Both the position numbers and the translations under genes were made by a program. From Narthecium ossifragum (lineage: Eukaryota; Streptophyta; Magnoliopsida; Dioscoreales; Nartheciaceae): a DNA stretch of 64,000 nt. The notes under the pieces were generated by a model. It saw only the letters and a program-made list of their open reading frames with translations. It was not told the DNA's origin and did not search any database. Each line of letters begins with the position of its first letter. Position 1 is the first letter of the stretch. Shown piece after piece: positions 11,900-25,821 of this stretch. The stretch spans positions 3,149,961 through 3,213,960 of the forward strand of contig OY986975.1 in assembly GCA_963920575.1 (NCBI GenBank). Direction: 5' to 3'.

Positions 11900-13060
11900 T
11901 CGGCTAGCACACATCCATTACATTAGGTGACCAACAACCGTTGATTCGAACACGTGGCACCCGTATGACGAGCTACAATCATGTATCTACAGCACCATAC
12001 GAACGAGCCTAGTGGATGAACTGGCTACGATGTTAGTGGATCACCACATACAGTACCACTCGGAGAAAAGAAGCGTCGGCCAATGAGGACAATTCGCACA
12101 TTAAATGCTACTCGACGCCTAAGTTCAAATCCGATCATCACACCGCCTCGCCTATAACGCGATGATGACACCGCATTTATTGCGATCGATGCGATCCAAC
12201 AATGCGATGCCCGAGGTGTTGAGTTGTCCTCTACCACCCACCCTTCGCCTCAAAAGGAAGCGATACTTAAAGTATGATGTCACCAATCCCGGAGCCAAGC
12301 AACCTCGAGGTCGAGACACCCTATGAAGTTACTAATCCCAGAGCCAAGCAACATCAAGGTTGAGCCACCCTATGAAGTCGAGCAGTCACCCGGATCATAT
12401 TCCCATGACCAACCTAAAAGCGGGAGAATAGAGAATGGAGCCAAATATTAGCGAAGCAGTTATCCCAAGTAGGCTATGTGTTTAGACTGCAGTAAAACCC
12501 GATCCACGATGAGGACTACCAAGGGTTGTGGGTCGTGGGCGACGGTTAACGACCAACCACGTGCGAGGCGGCGATTAGTAGATATAAAAGCCTTCAAGTC
12601 AAGAGAGAAAATCACCCCACTAGCCCAGATCAAACGTACTATTTTCTTACTACTATTAATCCAATCCTAGCTTGTAATCTTAAGAGCTTTCATCAGAGCT
12701 GTAATTCCTCGGTTGATGTTTCAATGAGAGTACTTAATTTCTTGCTTTATTTTCCTTTCTTCTTTTCTTTAATTTTAGGAGTAGTACTTTAGGAATAGCA
12801 TAATCATTCTTAGGAGTAGTACAATTACTTCCAGGCATAGCATAATCACTCTAGGATTAGTATAATCATATTTACGAGTAGCATAGTTATTCTAAGAGCA
12901 ATTTAATCACTAAAAAATAAAAAAAATCCATCTGTTTTAAACCTAAGTTTCTATCTAAAAGTCCTCTTAGTTGCGGCACGGCAGAATCCACACTCTTTTG
13001 ATCACACTACGCTACGATTAACATACCTCACGTGCCTGGCGACCATGTATCCATCTCAGG
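11900..13060. mobile_element. Degenerate LTR-like sequence with internal short tandem repeats
   Basis: It contains a two-copy 51-base repeat (GAGCCAAGCAACNTCRAGGT) at about 12281-12382 and several roughly 38-base units built on TAGGAGTAGTA/TAGCATAATC at 12775-12910. A transcript-end-like stretch lies at 12650-12760. The mosaic resembles an old retrotransposon LTR, but I found neither TG..CA ends nor a target-site duplication. Confidence 0.3.
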
Positions 13061-13900
13061 TATAATTTTTTAGCAACATCACACTGGCAATATCATGATA
13101 CGGAGCAGATCACAGTTCTCAACTACAAGAATAGTTAGTCAAAGGATATATATGCATCAACGAAATTTAAAGATAGGTGTGCAATTTACAATCTTTAAGA
13201 ATACCCAGATATTAGGTCTTTTCAATAGATACATGTGCAATATACATTCTTTGGGGTTTTTTTTCGCATATAGCTACCTCAATTTTGGCAACATTCTGAA
13301 AAGCTACACAAAAAATTGCATTCCGGTACTTCAATCAAGCATGATGTGTGCAGTTTTTCACAATATCGCTAAAACAGAGGTAGCTATAAGCAAAAAAATC
13401 TTGTTTGTTTCTTTTGCACAATAAACTATATACTGTCCTAGATAATAACAACAGCTATAGGTTTCTCAAACACATCTAATCTGAAAAAAAAAAATCAGCA
13501 GGTAGCAACTCAAGGTCAATAATATTTGATCCTACAATGATTCACAACAAAAGGGGAAAAGCCACATTTTATAGCATCCACTTATCAGCAAGTATTGATA
13601 GACAAGGACCATTTTTACAGCATTTGAAAGTTGCAACAAAAGATTCAAAAAGAGTACACAAAACTGAGTTAGTATCAAACACCACTAGACAATTTTAACT
13701 AAATACATAATACGTGCTTTCTGAATGGTCCACCTTGCAAATGAAAGGAAAGGGTTCTCTTACATACAAAATGCCATTAATATTACAACAGAAGACACAT
13801 AAGCAATGTAAAATGAATCTCCTAGAAAGTTCTTTCATTTCAATAGTCCTCTGTGGTTGTTATTTTACAGATGGAATCCATTTCACAATTACAATCTTCA

Positions 13901-16900
13901 TTACTTCCAGGAAAAGCACCCACAACATCCCTGCAAAACAGCATTTGTCTCAATTAACAATTCTTGAGATCATAGATTGAAAAGCCAGGCCAAGTGATAA
14001 GCCGGGTTTCGTTGTTCAATGTTAAGACTGTAAAAAGTTGTAAGATTTAAAGATGAAAGTGATAACCTAGTAATGTTTATTTTTACTTCACTCAAGCTAT
14101 TTCTTCTGATAAATATTTAAGAACTAAATTTCGAGAAGATTCCCATACTGTGGACTCAGATTTCCTCTCTCCAGAATGTCCATTATATTGTGTATTACTA
14201 GAAATGTGTGTCTGAATTAACAATTATTGAGATCAGCGATTCAAAAGCCAGACCAAGTGATAAGCTTTGTTTCGTTTTTCAATGCTAGGACCATAAGCAG
14301 ATGGTAAAGATTTGAAGATGAAAGAGAGATCGAGGGATTCACTCAAGCTATTTCTTCTGATAAAGATTTCAGAACTAAGTCTCAAGAAGATAAGAGATCG
14401 AGGGGTTCACGTACTTGGGACTCAGATTTGCTATTTCTAGGGTGCCCATTATATTGTGTATCACTAGAAATGTTGGGAACTTTTGCGGCGGCAGTTTGCT
14501 TCTCCTGCCTCACTTTATCAAAGATGTGGGTGTAACCATCAGCAGATGAAGGATTGCTCTCATCCCATTCGCCAAACTTTGGCAGTGCCGATCCTTTATC
14601 GAACTGTAGTGTGAAAGAAATCAGTTTTTGTATTCAGAAACAATAATTCTTACTATGGTAAATATGTCCTATATTTGCATTTGTGGACTAATGATGCATG
14701 CAGAAAGAAGATATAGAGGATAGAAAACTATTACAGATTCATCTCCTCGACTGGGCCTCATTCTGGATCTTCCCGGGGTTTGTGGAGCAGGCCCATGGCC
14801 GCCTTCAGATGAACCCTTTCTTTCCCAGGAAGGAGAAGACACCCCACCTTTATTTGCAGATTTCGCATGGTGGTGAGGGTGGAGGGGAGATTGCTCTACG
14901 CTTCGGTCAGTTTCAGCACTATTTCTACCTGTCCTCCTCTGATAATCCCCAAAATTAGTTCGATCCCCGGAGCGGTTATGTGGTGCATCAGTGCTCGGCT
15001 TCCTAGAATCAGGACGCAAAGGCAAATCAGTAACTTGCGGAAGATCACCATCTTCCCTTTTGCGATGATCATCCTTGAGCTTTGGAATCTCTTGATCGAG
15101 ATCAGATCGAAAGGCCGGTGAATCGACTGGTGGTACATCTTTGGAAAATGCATCTGGGTTTTCATCAGGGTCATTAGGATTGATCAACCTCCCTCCAGTT
15201 TTACCCTTGCGTGCATTGTCGAAGTATTGTGTATAAGGGACATTGCCATCACTGTCCCAGTTGCCAAACTTCGGAACATGAACATTTTGCTACATACAAA
15301 GGGGAAAAAAGTCGGTCCACAATTAGGGTGCAAGATGTAGTAGAAACAGCCTTCAACATATAAAAGACATGAAGAATCTTGGCGATCCATAATTGAAAAA
15401 ATCAACTCTTCCACGCCAGTTCTGTACCATCTGCACTATGGCGTGACCATGGATCATATACATGCAAACATGACTGTAGCAAGAGTTGAACATGTTACTT
15501 AAAGTTTGGCGAATGTAGATGGTGCAGAACTACTGTAGGCGTAAAGGATCTTCCCTAGGTCGACTGCAAAACGACTAAATTTCGACAGTTGGACTAAATT
15601 TGGATTGTTGAAGTTAGTGAATCTAAAAAGGATCCTGACTTAAAATTTCTCTTGCTCATCAAAGAAATAGTTCTGCCCAACTACATACAGTCAATATATT
15701 CTAGATTATCCACTGTCTGGTGTTTAGAATGTTCTGCAGCATAATTCTTCTTATGAGAAAAAAAAGAAAATCAAGTTCAGGCATATAACAACAGTCCAGT
15801 TCCTAGATGCACAAAAATAATATGGGCACCTTTGACACGTCCTTATATAGAAATTGCTGTTGATCTTTCTAATCAAGGTGATTAAAAATGACAGCTGTTA
15901 CATGACAATGCTCTAAAATGCAGTCAACATGGGCAAATATGCCCAAGCATTCACACATGAGATGCTCTATACACATTTTAGTGCTTATGCATCATACACA
16001 CCCCTTGCGTAGGTTAGTTTTGGCATTATCATATCAAGACACATATATTAAAAAAAAATCACTTCATCTGGTCAGACAGATAAAAGGTCAAATCAATATG
16101 GCATCATTTGTATGCGCATATGAGGCCCAAAGCTCAACTATTATGAGATATAATGTGTTCTCAAATATCCAGAGCGAATTCAAAAGAGAAATAGAGCTTG
16201 TTTTGTAAAGTGTTTTCAAGCTGATAATTGGCAATGGTTTGAGAAGGATCCAACATGATATAAAGATACCGGTGCACTTCTTTGAAGTTGGAAGCTTTCC
16301 ATTGCTTCACAACCAAAGAAATATATACCTAATGCTCTACAAGGTGGCTATAACTCCCTTCTCTAAAGCAAGAGCATAGCCCCCCCTGCCCATGATGTAT
16401 AACAAATGCAGGTGTGCCATGAAATATTAAAGGTGGGACCAATATGTACTTATCCTTAAAACAAAATATTATGGTACCATTCAAGCTTCAGAACAAAGAT
16501 CTTGATTTGTGTATTTGTAAAATCATTCAAAAGGGTCTCTGAGTGCAACCAACTTTTTGAAAGGATATTCTTTTCCCAGGAAAATATATTGCTCAAATTA
16601 GAGATACAGCATTGCAGAAGCAAATTAATAGTAAAAGGTTAGCAATTTATGGATCGAAAGGAAAAAGTCCATATTCCACAATTGGCTCACGAACACGTAA
16701 AACCAAGATGACATAGTTATATATGTATGTATATACCAGTGCAAGTTTTACATCATCCATTGCATCCATCTTCCTTCAACAGTATTTTCCCTTTAAAGTA
16801 TGTAACCAATCTGAATTCTTTTCATAGTGGGGGTCCATTCACTTCGTAACTTGTAGATACCAAGTCCAATTGATTTAGTGAAATGATTAATGGATCAGTG

Positions 16901-19900
16901 GGAGGGGGCTGATTAAAGTTCGAAACTCAGGAAGACTATGTTCCGCTCTAACAATTTAGGGTATGAAGATCATACATTGAATACCTATAATACTAAGGGG
17001 GTGTTTGGTTGGTGGAATCGCCTGATGCATGGGATCATAAGATGCATGCATCGAACAGTAGATACAATTGTTTGGTTGTCTTTTGGATCAGCCGATGCAC
17101 TCTGATCCTATATATATACACACACACACATACATATAATGTTTTATATATACATACATATAATATTATGAACATTATATATATATATTAAAATTTAATA
17201 TATATATAGTTCACATAATGATGCAGTAAAGTTAAATTTTAATATATATTAAAATATTATATATATTATTTATATAATATATATTAAAATTTTAATGAAT
17301 ATACTAAAATTTAACTTTATTGCATCGTTACATGAACATTATATGAATTATATATATTATTGAGAGTAAAATAATATAATGACTTTATTGAGATTAAAAT
17401 AATGTTCACATAATTTTAATGTTCACATAACTTTTTGAATATATTTTAATATGTGCACGGCCGTTTTATACGATGCATGATTTGGTCTAAAAATGCATCC
17501 CACGATGCATGCATTAGTTGATGCGTGGTGAACCAAACACGGGATCACAATGAAGGGTGCATCACGCATCCTGATTCATCCCAACCAAACGCAGCCTAAG
17601 TTCCCACACTGTGCAATTCACAATAGAGATATTTTCATATATGTTATTAACACAAAATAATTGCGCTTTTGACTTGCGAAAGAAGGTAGGAAAAGCAAGA
17701 TACTTATGAAAAGAAATCTTTCTTGTAGAACCCTTTGAACTCGTATAGGAAAACTGAAAGAGCATCAATAACACGCAAACAGCCTATGTGAACGAAAGGA
17801 AAGACATAATGGGAGAAGGAAACACTGCAACTTGTCAAAAGCAGCCATTGAATTCACACAAAATACTTTGTTGTCACACCATCCCCATAAGATTAGGCCC
17901 TTAATGAAGTCCTAACCCATGCTATGATAGTATGATATAACCACAAAACTCTTTAGCCTGCAAAAAGGTTAAAAGATCTTAATCGATGCAATGTAAGGAG
18001 GACTTTATGTGCTGTTTGTCCAGCATGACATGTTTAAATTTTCAAACATTATCATCCCATGAAGCACAAGAAATACAGTCAAAAGATAAGAAATCAAAGA
18101 TGTAGTGAATTACTCCTAACGATCAAGGCCCAAAGAGCAATTGCGAGGTAAATTACCTCTTGAATATTCATCCTGGTAATTTTATCAACTGGATGTCAAT
18201 CATCTAACAAAAAGGAATAATTCAACACTTTTATAGACATGATTCCTCTTCCTTGCCTCATTGTGAACATCAACATTCATAGGCAGCGATTATGTGATAC
18301 TTTAAAGTAAATGTTGGTTAAAAACATCTTTAGCTATTACTTCTCTTTGGTCACCTTATGGATTAGCAGTCCCTCTTCATTTGCTCCCCTCTTTCAACCA
18401 GATCCATGAGACACTAAACCTTGAATCCCAAATTACAAAGGGTTAAGAAGCTAGTGGCTCGCTCATCTCTTGGCTTGTCTCGAAAAATTAGTTTGATCAT
18501 TGCCAAATTATCTATGAACCAAGTATGTTGATTCTACACTCCTTGTTTCAAATCATTTCAACCAAAATCGGACCAGGTTGGGTATATTGTCTACCTAATG
18601 GCAGACCTAAGCTATACAATTTCGACCTGCAGGAGCCTGATCAGATTTGGATCACTCTTTCATCCCTTTTATATTGTCTTCAACAGACCAAACCCAACAA
18701 ACCCATCAGCACACTGAATGGATTATTAATGACACTTACAATTTGCTTCTAGAAATTGTTTCCTCATATATTTATATCCAACAAAACTATCTTGCCACTA
18801 AAAACTTCGAGAAAATGTCATCTTTTCAATGAAAATAATATTTCTTCTAATGGAAGATGGTGCCAATTTTTTTTAACAAATTGTGATTCTACTTCAAACG
18901 TATGGCTCTAAAATAGCCTTAAAGCATTAGGCATACACAAATCATGGGGACATGGTTATGGCTATGAAACCAAAGAGGACATATTGGTTTTCGGAATGTT
19001 CTCATTCTCATATGTTTTCTACAAAGAAGTCCATAAATGCAGCTGACCTCACAATTTTTAGTGATAAAAAACCAGTCATCGCTCAGCATAATATGTCTCA
19101 TAACTGCCTTCCTAAGTTGCAAATTTCTTACTTGTAACAGAGAACTTAGTACCAAAAACCTTCCTACAAAGAGTGAACTTCAGAATCTGTGCCCAATAGC
19201 TTCAACTCAACACATTCTTGAACATAAAAAAATATTGCACGAATAACACCTCTCCAAGGTACTCAACTCACGTGAAAAAGAAATGAATGCCTCTTAACTA
19301 AGAACAGCATTCCATCACACCTTGTGCGAAGCTTACAAAACACTTGAGCTCCACAATTCAGAAACAAATTAATTTCCAGCTCATATTCATCCCCAAGTTT
19401 TATCAACCAAACTAAAGGGATGCAATACGATGATCAGATTAGCACTGCTATGGTGTATAATCAAGTCATTAAGGTGAGAAGTTCTTAACAAACAAGATCC
19501 TAGGAAGGGATGGGAAGGGCTTCGAAGGATGAAGATGGATCCTATCTCAAGATACTAGTTAGCTATGGCTTGTGGTGCATCTAGAAATCACAGTGTGTGG
19601 TGGTTCATAAAGGAACAAAATGTGTGGTTTAGGAGTTAATCCACTTCATCAGATGGATGGCTCGAGAGTACCACATCCTTCATTATAAGAAAAAGCCTCA
19701 GAGGGTTGAGGAACCATGGATAAGAGCTCGGCTGCAGGTTGATGCGTCTGTTGGCAAGTCAGTTGATGATACCGGGCTTTGGTTGGTTTGGGCAAAGAAG
19801 GCGAGGTGTTATGGTTGTCATTGGTGTCGCTGGTATCTAGGGCGGTTGCAGTGACGATTGTTGGGGAGCTATCGGCGTTATGCTTGGCGTTGGATGAGGC

Positions 19901-21981
19901 AGTTAAGAGAGGTATTCAAGACCTGTTGCTGAGAGTGACTCTGCTGCTACTGTGGGGTTAGTTAATGGCGCCTGCCTATAGCATAGCACTTGGTTCCTGT
20001 ACTTCATGTCCATAATATCTGGTGGTTGATTGGGAAGGTCAGGAACTTTTGTATTCATCAAGTCCCTCGATAGTAATACGAGGGTGGATTGGGTAGCTGG
20101 ACAGGCTCGACCCTTGTCTCCGGCGTAGTAATCTGTATGTCTTAGCCTTCGGGCTCATCTCTTAGAAAAACTAAAAGATCTTAGGAAAGGGATAGGTCAT
20201 AACCTGATATCATAGCTCCTTCGCTCTTTCTGACTAAGAACGTCAAATAATAGACATCAATACTAGGGAGAAACGGTTTCAATGGAATCTTTATTTGTTG
20301 CCAGCATAATTTCTTTCAATACAACTAATACCCGTCAGACCCTACTTCCAAAATCTAACTCTGAATCCTTGCAACTCATTCTCTTCACCGAAATTCTCCA
20401 TATAAGTAGATACCAAAAGTTCACCCAACCACATCATGTCACCAAACCTAAAACAGGAATTGGGTCAATTAGGCTTTAGACTAGAAAACTAAAAATCCTA
20501 CAATAAAGCAGAATCCGACTCCTCACAGAAATTTCTTTTGTGCTAGAGTCCTAGACAACAGATATTGAATCTCAAAAGAGCCCATCAGAGAGGCTAACGC
20601 CATGCTGTTAAAGAGCAACTTATTCTTTATCCAAAGTACCAACTCCTTCAATCACAAGATATCGAGAAATCAAATCCAAATCACAAGGTATGCAACAAAC
20701 TCTGTTCATAGCAGCAAAAAGACGTACATGTACTTTGACAAAGAGATGCGTAAAGACTAAGCAAGTAAATATCCAGATAAGACCAACTGCAATTGCCAGG
20801 CTTCTAATATCCACCTCCCTCTCTCCACATTATGTTGAAAACCACCATCGAATTACTCACTCAAACATCAAATAGCACCTAAAGGAAATAAAAGGCACTA
20901 CATTTATTTATACATAAGGCAATAAATTACATTTTCCTATAAGAAGGGATACAAGTGCTATGTAAGAGCTACCCATAAGAAACTTTATGTTCCAGTCCCA
21001 CATCTTTCAAACAACACTAGGTCAAATATCGCAATGGAATCACCAAGTTAGCCATCAAACATACATCAAAAGATGCATATAAGGTGATGAATTCTTATAT
21101 ATTTAGATGCAATATAAACTACTTACGCAGATAAGAGCAAATTTCAATTCTGAAAACCTGAAAATAGCATATAAACTGAGAAGTCTATGACATAAGCCAA
21201 CAATATAAGCTCATTATACAAATAGGAGGCAATTTAGTTCTGGAAACCTAAAAATAATCTCGCACCAATACTGATCAAACATCACATATAGTGGAAAGTG
21301 CCGAAAGACTACTAACTTGTTTAACAGATACAGTTAAAGGCACAAAGAAGAGGACACCCAGATTCCCAAGATTCCAACTTTCAGATTTACAGTCTCTAAT
21401 AGATCCAAAAGACTGGAATTCCAATTCCAAACCCTTCTCTTTAAAAGCATAAAAACACAAGTTCAAGTCTATCTCAATGAGACAAGACCCTAAGCAAAGA
21501 AAAGAACAGAATCGGGTTGTCAGCCAAACAACTTCCTTCTTCGAACTAGTCCTAAATAACAAACCGTCCCAAACCCTACCTATATTTTCACCATGTAGAT
21601 CAACCTATGTCGTCCAAAATTGCAAGTAGTTTCCAAAATTTCTTCCAGAAAGCCACTAAAATAAACAAGCAAAAACTTGCTCAAAGCCCAAATCTAGCTT
21701 TCTTATTATTCACATCAATTACTCCATCTAAACACCAAATAACCACCACCAGAACCACCTCAAAACCCAAAGATATCAACAGCCAATTCAATGCGCACAA
21801 AACCTGAGGGGCAACAACTCACTCAAATTCTCAAAACCGCAATCAAGACAGTAGCAATCAAAGAACCAAACCCTCCAAGGTCACAATTTTCCAACTCCAA
21901 TCAACTCGCCAACCAAAAATACCAAGACCCGACATCCAAAATCACCTCGAAAACCCAAAAGAACTCAAGACTCACCGCCAT
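13901..21981 (-). CDS. RIN4: RIN4-like (RPM1-interacting protein 4) NOI-domain protein
   Basis: Membrane-anchored immune regulator family. Exons on the minus strand: 21976-21981 (ATGGCG, followed by GTGAGT), 14735-15289, 14415-14603 and 13901-13930, about 259 residues if these four are joined. The first NOI domain has [20 protein letters not shown] followed by [13 protein letters not shown]. The second has [20 protein letters not shown] followed by IFDKVRQEK. The last exon encodes GCCGCFSWK and stop, the cysteine cluster that is acylated to hold RIN4 at the plasma membrane. VPKFGNW and LPKFGEW correspond to the two AvrRpt2 cleavage sites known in Arabidopsis RIN4. All four exons are in phase 0. 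The middle is charged and disordered, as usual for RIN4. Intron 1 is about 6.7 kb and holds a MITE and a LINE scrap. A possible extra exon at 14149-14211 is listed separately. Confidence 0.92.
13952..14474. repeat. 263-bp tandem duplication inside the RIN4-like gene (two diverged copies)
   Basis: AATTAACAATT at 13952 recurs at 14215, and the match continues through AAGCCAGRCCAAGTGATAAG and CTCAAGCTATTTCTTCTGAT into the exon 3 coding end. Copies run about 13952-14214 and 14215-14474, with substitutions and small gaps. The genuine exon 3 donor is at 14415; its counterpart is at 14149. Confidence 0.85.
14149..14211 (-). other. Duplicated, possibly functional 63-nt cassette exon in the RIN4-like gene
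   Basis: It is a diverged copy of the 3' end of RIN4 exon 3. The genuine exon ends [19 protein letters not shown]; the copy reads [19 protein letters not shown]. It is preceded by TTAATTCAG and followed by GTATGG, so both splice signals are present. Its 63 bases have no stop, and phase 0 at both ends would keep the protein in frame. Use in mRNA is unknown. Confidence 0.5.
16997..17596. mobile_element. PIF/Harbinger-like element, 600 bp, TSD TAA, in RIN4 intron 1
   Basis: The left terminus GGGGGTGTTTGGTTGGTGGA mirrors GGCTGCGTTTGGTTGGGATG read inward from the right. TAA lies at 16994-16996 and 17597-17599. Subterminal DNA is rich in GATGCATG palindromes; the core is AT-rich with TATATA tracts. 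No transposase is present. The termini resemble those of the element at 61361. Confidence 0.85.
19650..20150 (+). pseudogene. LINE RNase H-like 3' fragment inside RIN4 intron 1
   Basis: The plus strand shows [11 protein letters not shown], then after frameshifts [20 protein letters not shown], and finally VRNF..HQVPR with a VDWVA-like tail. These are the DAS, E and D regions of the plant LINE RNase H-like domain. Several frameshifts and stops make it non-functional. The 5' part is missing. Confidence 0.5.
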
Positions 21982-22264
21982 TTCGCTGCTCCGAAGCCCA
22001 ACAAGAGAACCCCAAAACAAAAAGAGGAACCTCCTTTAAGCCTTCGGATCCTATCCAACTCCTCCCTTCCAGCAACAAAGCCGCCGAATCTATCGAAAAG
22101 GCGCGATTTTTCTCGATCGGAAGAAGCAAAGAAGCCTCCTTGGAGATCCAAACGGGGGGATTAGGAGGAGAGACAAGGAGAGGAGAAGACGCACATTGAC
22201 GGGCGCTGTCATGTTTGACCTTCAACACTTCCACTAAATTCAATACTTTTTTGTAATTTGTAAA

Positions 22265-22306
22265 AAACAAGTTTACCACTACTAGGGAAGAATGTGTCTA
22301 TATATA
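22265..22306 (-). promoter_or_regulatory. Putative TATA box of the RIN4-like gene
   Basis: TATATATA lies at 22299-22306, about 320 bases upstream of the ATG at 21981. That implies a 5'UTR of roughly 280-300 bases starting near 22270. Position and match are the only evidence. Confidence 0.4.
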
Positions 22307-22907
22307 AGTTTCAGGTTGGTTACATGCATTTAAATACTAAATAAGGAATCTTATTTAGAGCATCTCTCGTAAACAGATTTTCTAAAATACAAAGTCATTT
22401 GTTTAATTTATAGATTCTCTACTTAACAACGCTATGGATCATATACTCTGAATCATTTTCTATAAGATTTAAATATTAATGTATTCATTTTTTTTTATTT
22501 CTTATCTATTGGTTATATTATACGTTGATAAATATACTTGACAACAACGATAATATTTTACCTTAATTATATAATAGTACTATATTATTTTTAAAAATAT
22601 TAAAACTTGAAAATCATAATATAATAAATCTTTAACTCATTGAGATATTTCAATTTTTATATTACGGGCTTTTTTAGCAACGGTCATTTTTCAATGGCCA
22701 TATTTCTAATTCTCAAAATCTCAACTACTATATTTTCAACAGTAAAATTTAAACGGCAATATTTTTAACAATGAAATCTATGTTGATCCTAAGCTCGTTT
22801 TGATAATGCCAATATGTATTAAATGATAAAATATAAGTTTAATATTTATTGAAAGCTTTAAAATCCAAATTTGTGAATTTCTTGTACTTGCATATGATGG
22901 CGGTCGA
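22307..22907. other. AT-rich intergenic DNA
   Basis: No recognisable gene. It ends at the left border of the 3192-bp duplication. Confidence 0.6.
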
Positions 22908-25614
22908 TGGATGGATCGACCGTGGGATGGCACAGACGATGCACCCAACTTAATATTTGTTAGAAAATAGAACTAGGATTTTTGCTTTTACTAGAGTAGC
23001 AAGTAATCCTTTACAACAATTAAAATAAAACAGACGTACCATTAAATCGGTATAAGAAAATTGAAGGGGAAAGACGCCGAATATGAAGAAGAATCTGATC
23101 AAGTGTATCACATTGTTCCCTTAAGCTTTGTTTGCCCGCCACCGCAGCTTCTGGTTTTTTAGGCAAAAAGCTCCCAGGGTACAACGATCTGCCGCGAACA
23201 GAGGGAAGCAAGCTGTCCGATCACTCTTTGAACTCCAGCATGTATGCGTTTATGCGTTTTTATAAGCGTATAAAAATTCTTACGCGCGTAGAAACATTTT
23301 ACTGTGCTTAGTGCATTAAAACATATTTATTAATATAATATTAATATAAATGGGCATCATATGCCATGTGTCATATCATAATTGGTCAACATCATGTAAA
23401 AATTTATTTTATTTTATATATTTTTAATAATATATTAAAATAATAAAAATATTTTATTAATCTAAGTGGGGCTGCATGGGAGATGCGTCACCATGGCCAT
23501 GCAACTTCATGTGACAGCCACCATGATATGTGGGATGATAATATCATACATTATTATAACATATTTTTACTTTATTTTATGAATTTATATAATATTATAA
23601 CATAATAATTTATTCAAATTTTATAATTTTGGATGTGAAGTTTGTCAAGATTTTTTTTTATTCTTATCAAATTCTCAATATACCTTATTTAAAAGTATTT
23701 TTAGTATTTATTAATAATAAAATACAATTTCTATCATTGTCTCACCTTCTAAAACCAAAAATCATTTTCTTATGCCGAATAATTATTTCTAGTTTATCCC
23801 TGTTTTTTAACCCCACATTCTACCGTCAAAAACTATTTTTTTATTTTAAATAATCATTATTAATTTATTCATGTTTTTCAACCTCACGTATTGTAACTAT
23901 AACGAAAAAATATTTTCTTATCTCATATAATTATTACTAATGTATTCTTGTTTTTCGACCAAACAACTTACGGAAATAAAAAAGAGGGAGCCATACGTAT
24001 CATATGTACAAGTTTGGATTCTTCCAGAGTGGACCCAATCAATGGCTGTCACTCTAAAATAAGGCCGTGGAATAAAAATGTGGGCTTTGTTCCTTACCTA
24101 CGTAACTTGGGATAATGCATGGATGTATGGGATTCGAGATGCGGAGGAGCAGCCACCTAAGTTGAGGGATAGCCTCATTTTATCTTATCCTTTTATTTTT
24201 ATTTTTTATTTAAATATTAAAGTAATAATTATGAGGATTATTACTATTTCACCAATCTCATTTCTCTCTATTTTTTCTTACATGTATTCTTTAATCCCAC
24301 ATTTTCTAGCCTCATTCAACCTTATTTCCTTGACTCTTATTTTTTCTAACCCTATATCAAACGGGGCTAACGAGGCTCTTTTAAGTTTTGATAAGATATT
24401 TCTTGATAGAATGTGGTCCCTTGATTACTTCAACATTTATAATTAGGTGATTTGGGCCTTTCATCTTTGAATTATTAAGGCGTGGCATCATGGGTCCCAA
24501 AACTCCCTAAGTCATTGGCATGGCTTCATGGGCCCCTTGACATTAATTCACGTCTATCAACAGTATACTGATCATAGAATCAATTTTCTAAAGTGATGTA
24601 GAAAACCACGAATCTGATCGCACGTTCTCATCCGCCGATGACTAAAATCTAATTCCTCTTATTCTATAGAGAGAAATGAGACATTTTCATTCACCATCGC
24701 CGTCGTCGCCGGCCACCATCATCACCTATGGCTCCCACCACCTTCTCCGGTGATCATCTCTGGCCGCCACATCATGATCACCTTCGACCGCCACCCACCA
24801 CCTCCTCCAAACACCATCACCTGACCACCACTCCCATAAGCGGGCAGCTCATGATCCGATGGATGAAAATAGATGATCAAGAAGATCCTTGTATAGGTTT
24901 AGAGAACGGCTCTATCTAGATAAATTCCACTATACTGGATATGTATGCAAAATCTATAGAAGATAGTTAGTAGTTATGGGATATCCAAAATTAGAATTCC
25001 TACTTGACTTTGATTCCATTAACTAGCCCGGTTGGGCTATGATGAGTTGTGGGCCGAGTCGAATGGTGAACTGCAAGGCTGCATGCATGAGTGGTATTCT
25101 TTACGACAAGCCATGTGGTGCATGTGCTCGGCCCAAGCTTATATAAGCTCACGGGGTATCCCTCCCTCTTCAGCAAACTTATATCTCTTTTTGGAGCAAA
25201 GCAGCAAACTCTCAAACAGTTCATGTGTACGGCTGCATATATGAATCTTAGTTCAGAGATTTTTCTGTTAATTAGTTCAGGAATTAATTGCACTCGAAAA
25301 AGAGCTCTCTCTTCATGTATAGAATTAGGAGCTTGCATATAAATGTTTGAGGGTATTTTTACACCTTTTAAAAACTCTAAGATTGCATATTTGTCTATTT
25401 TTACTAATTTCAAATATTATCAGATATATATGTCAAATGGTTAATTAGCTTCTTTCTTAATATCCTTGTGTCAAGTCATCTACTCGATCTAATTTAATTA
25501 CTTAAACTGATTAATTAAGCTATATAAACCTCGATAAAACATTCAAATTGCAAATTTATCCTTTAAATTAAGTTTTTGAAATTATCGTTTTTATGTATAT
25601 GATACTAGGTGGGC

Positions 25615-25821
25615 CCCTGTCATCTGGCAGGATAACCATCAGGTTAATGGATGATTCAGTTGTAAAAACTGAATTTGATTAATGAATCAATATGGATATT
25701 ATATAAGGTTGATTATATTAGATTAATATACTATAATTATAGAATAGATATAATTGTATGAATTAAATCAACTTTATAAGGGGTGGTTATGCATAACCGT
25801 TTTTACTCCTTATAAGATTGA
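25615..25821 (-). mobile_element. Non-autonomous Helitron, 207 bp (copy 1 of the duplicated unit)
   Basis: The minus strand begins TCAATCTTATAAGGAG and ends in CTAG followed by T, with a CCTG..CAGG hairpin just before the end. The 5' terminus matches the Helitron at 32397-32728 (TCAACATTATAAGGAG). The base before the 5' end is G rather than A, because it abuts another Helitron-like end at 25822. Confidence 0.65.
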
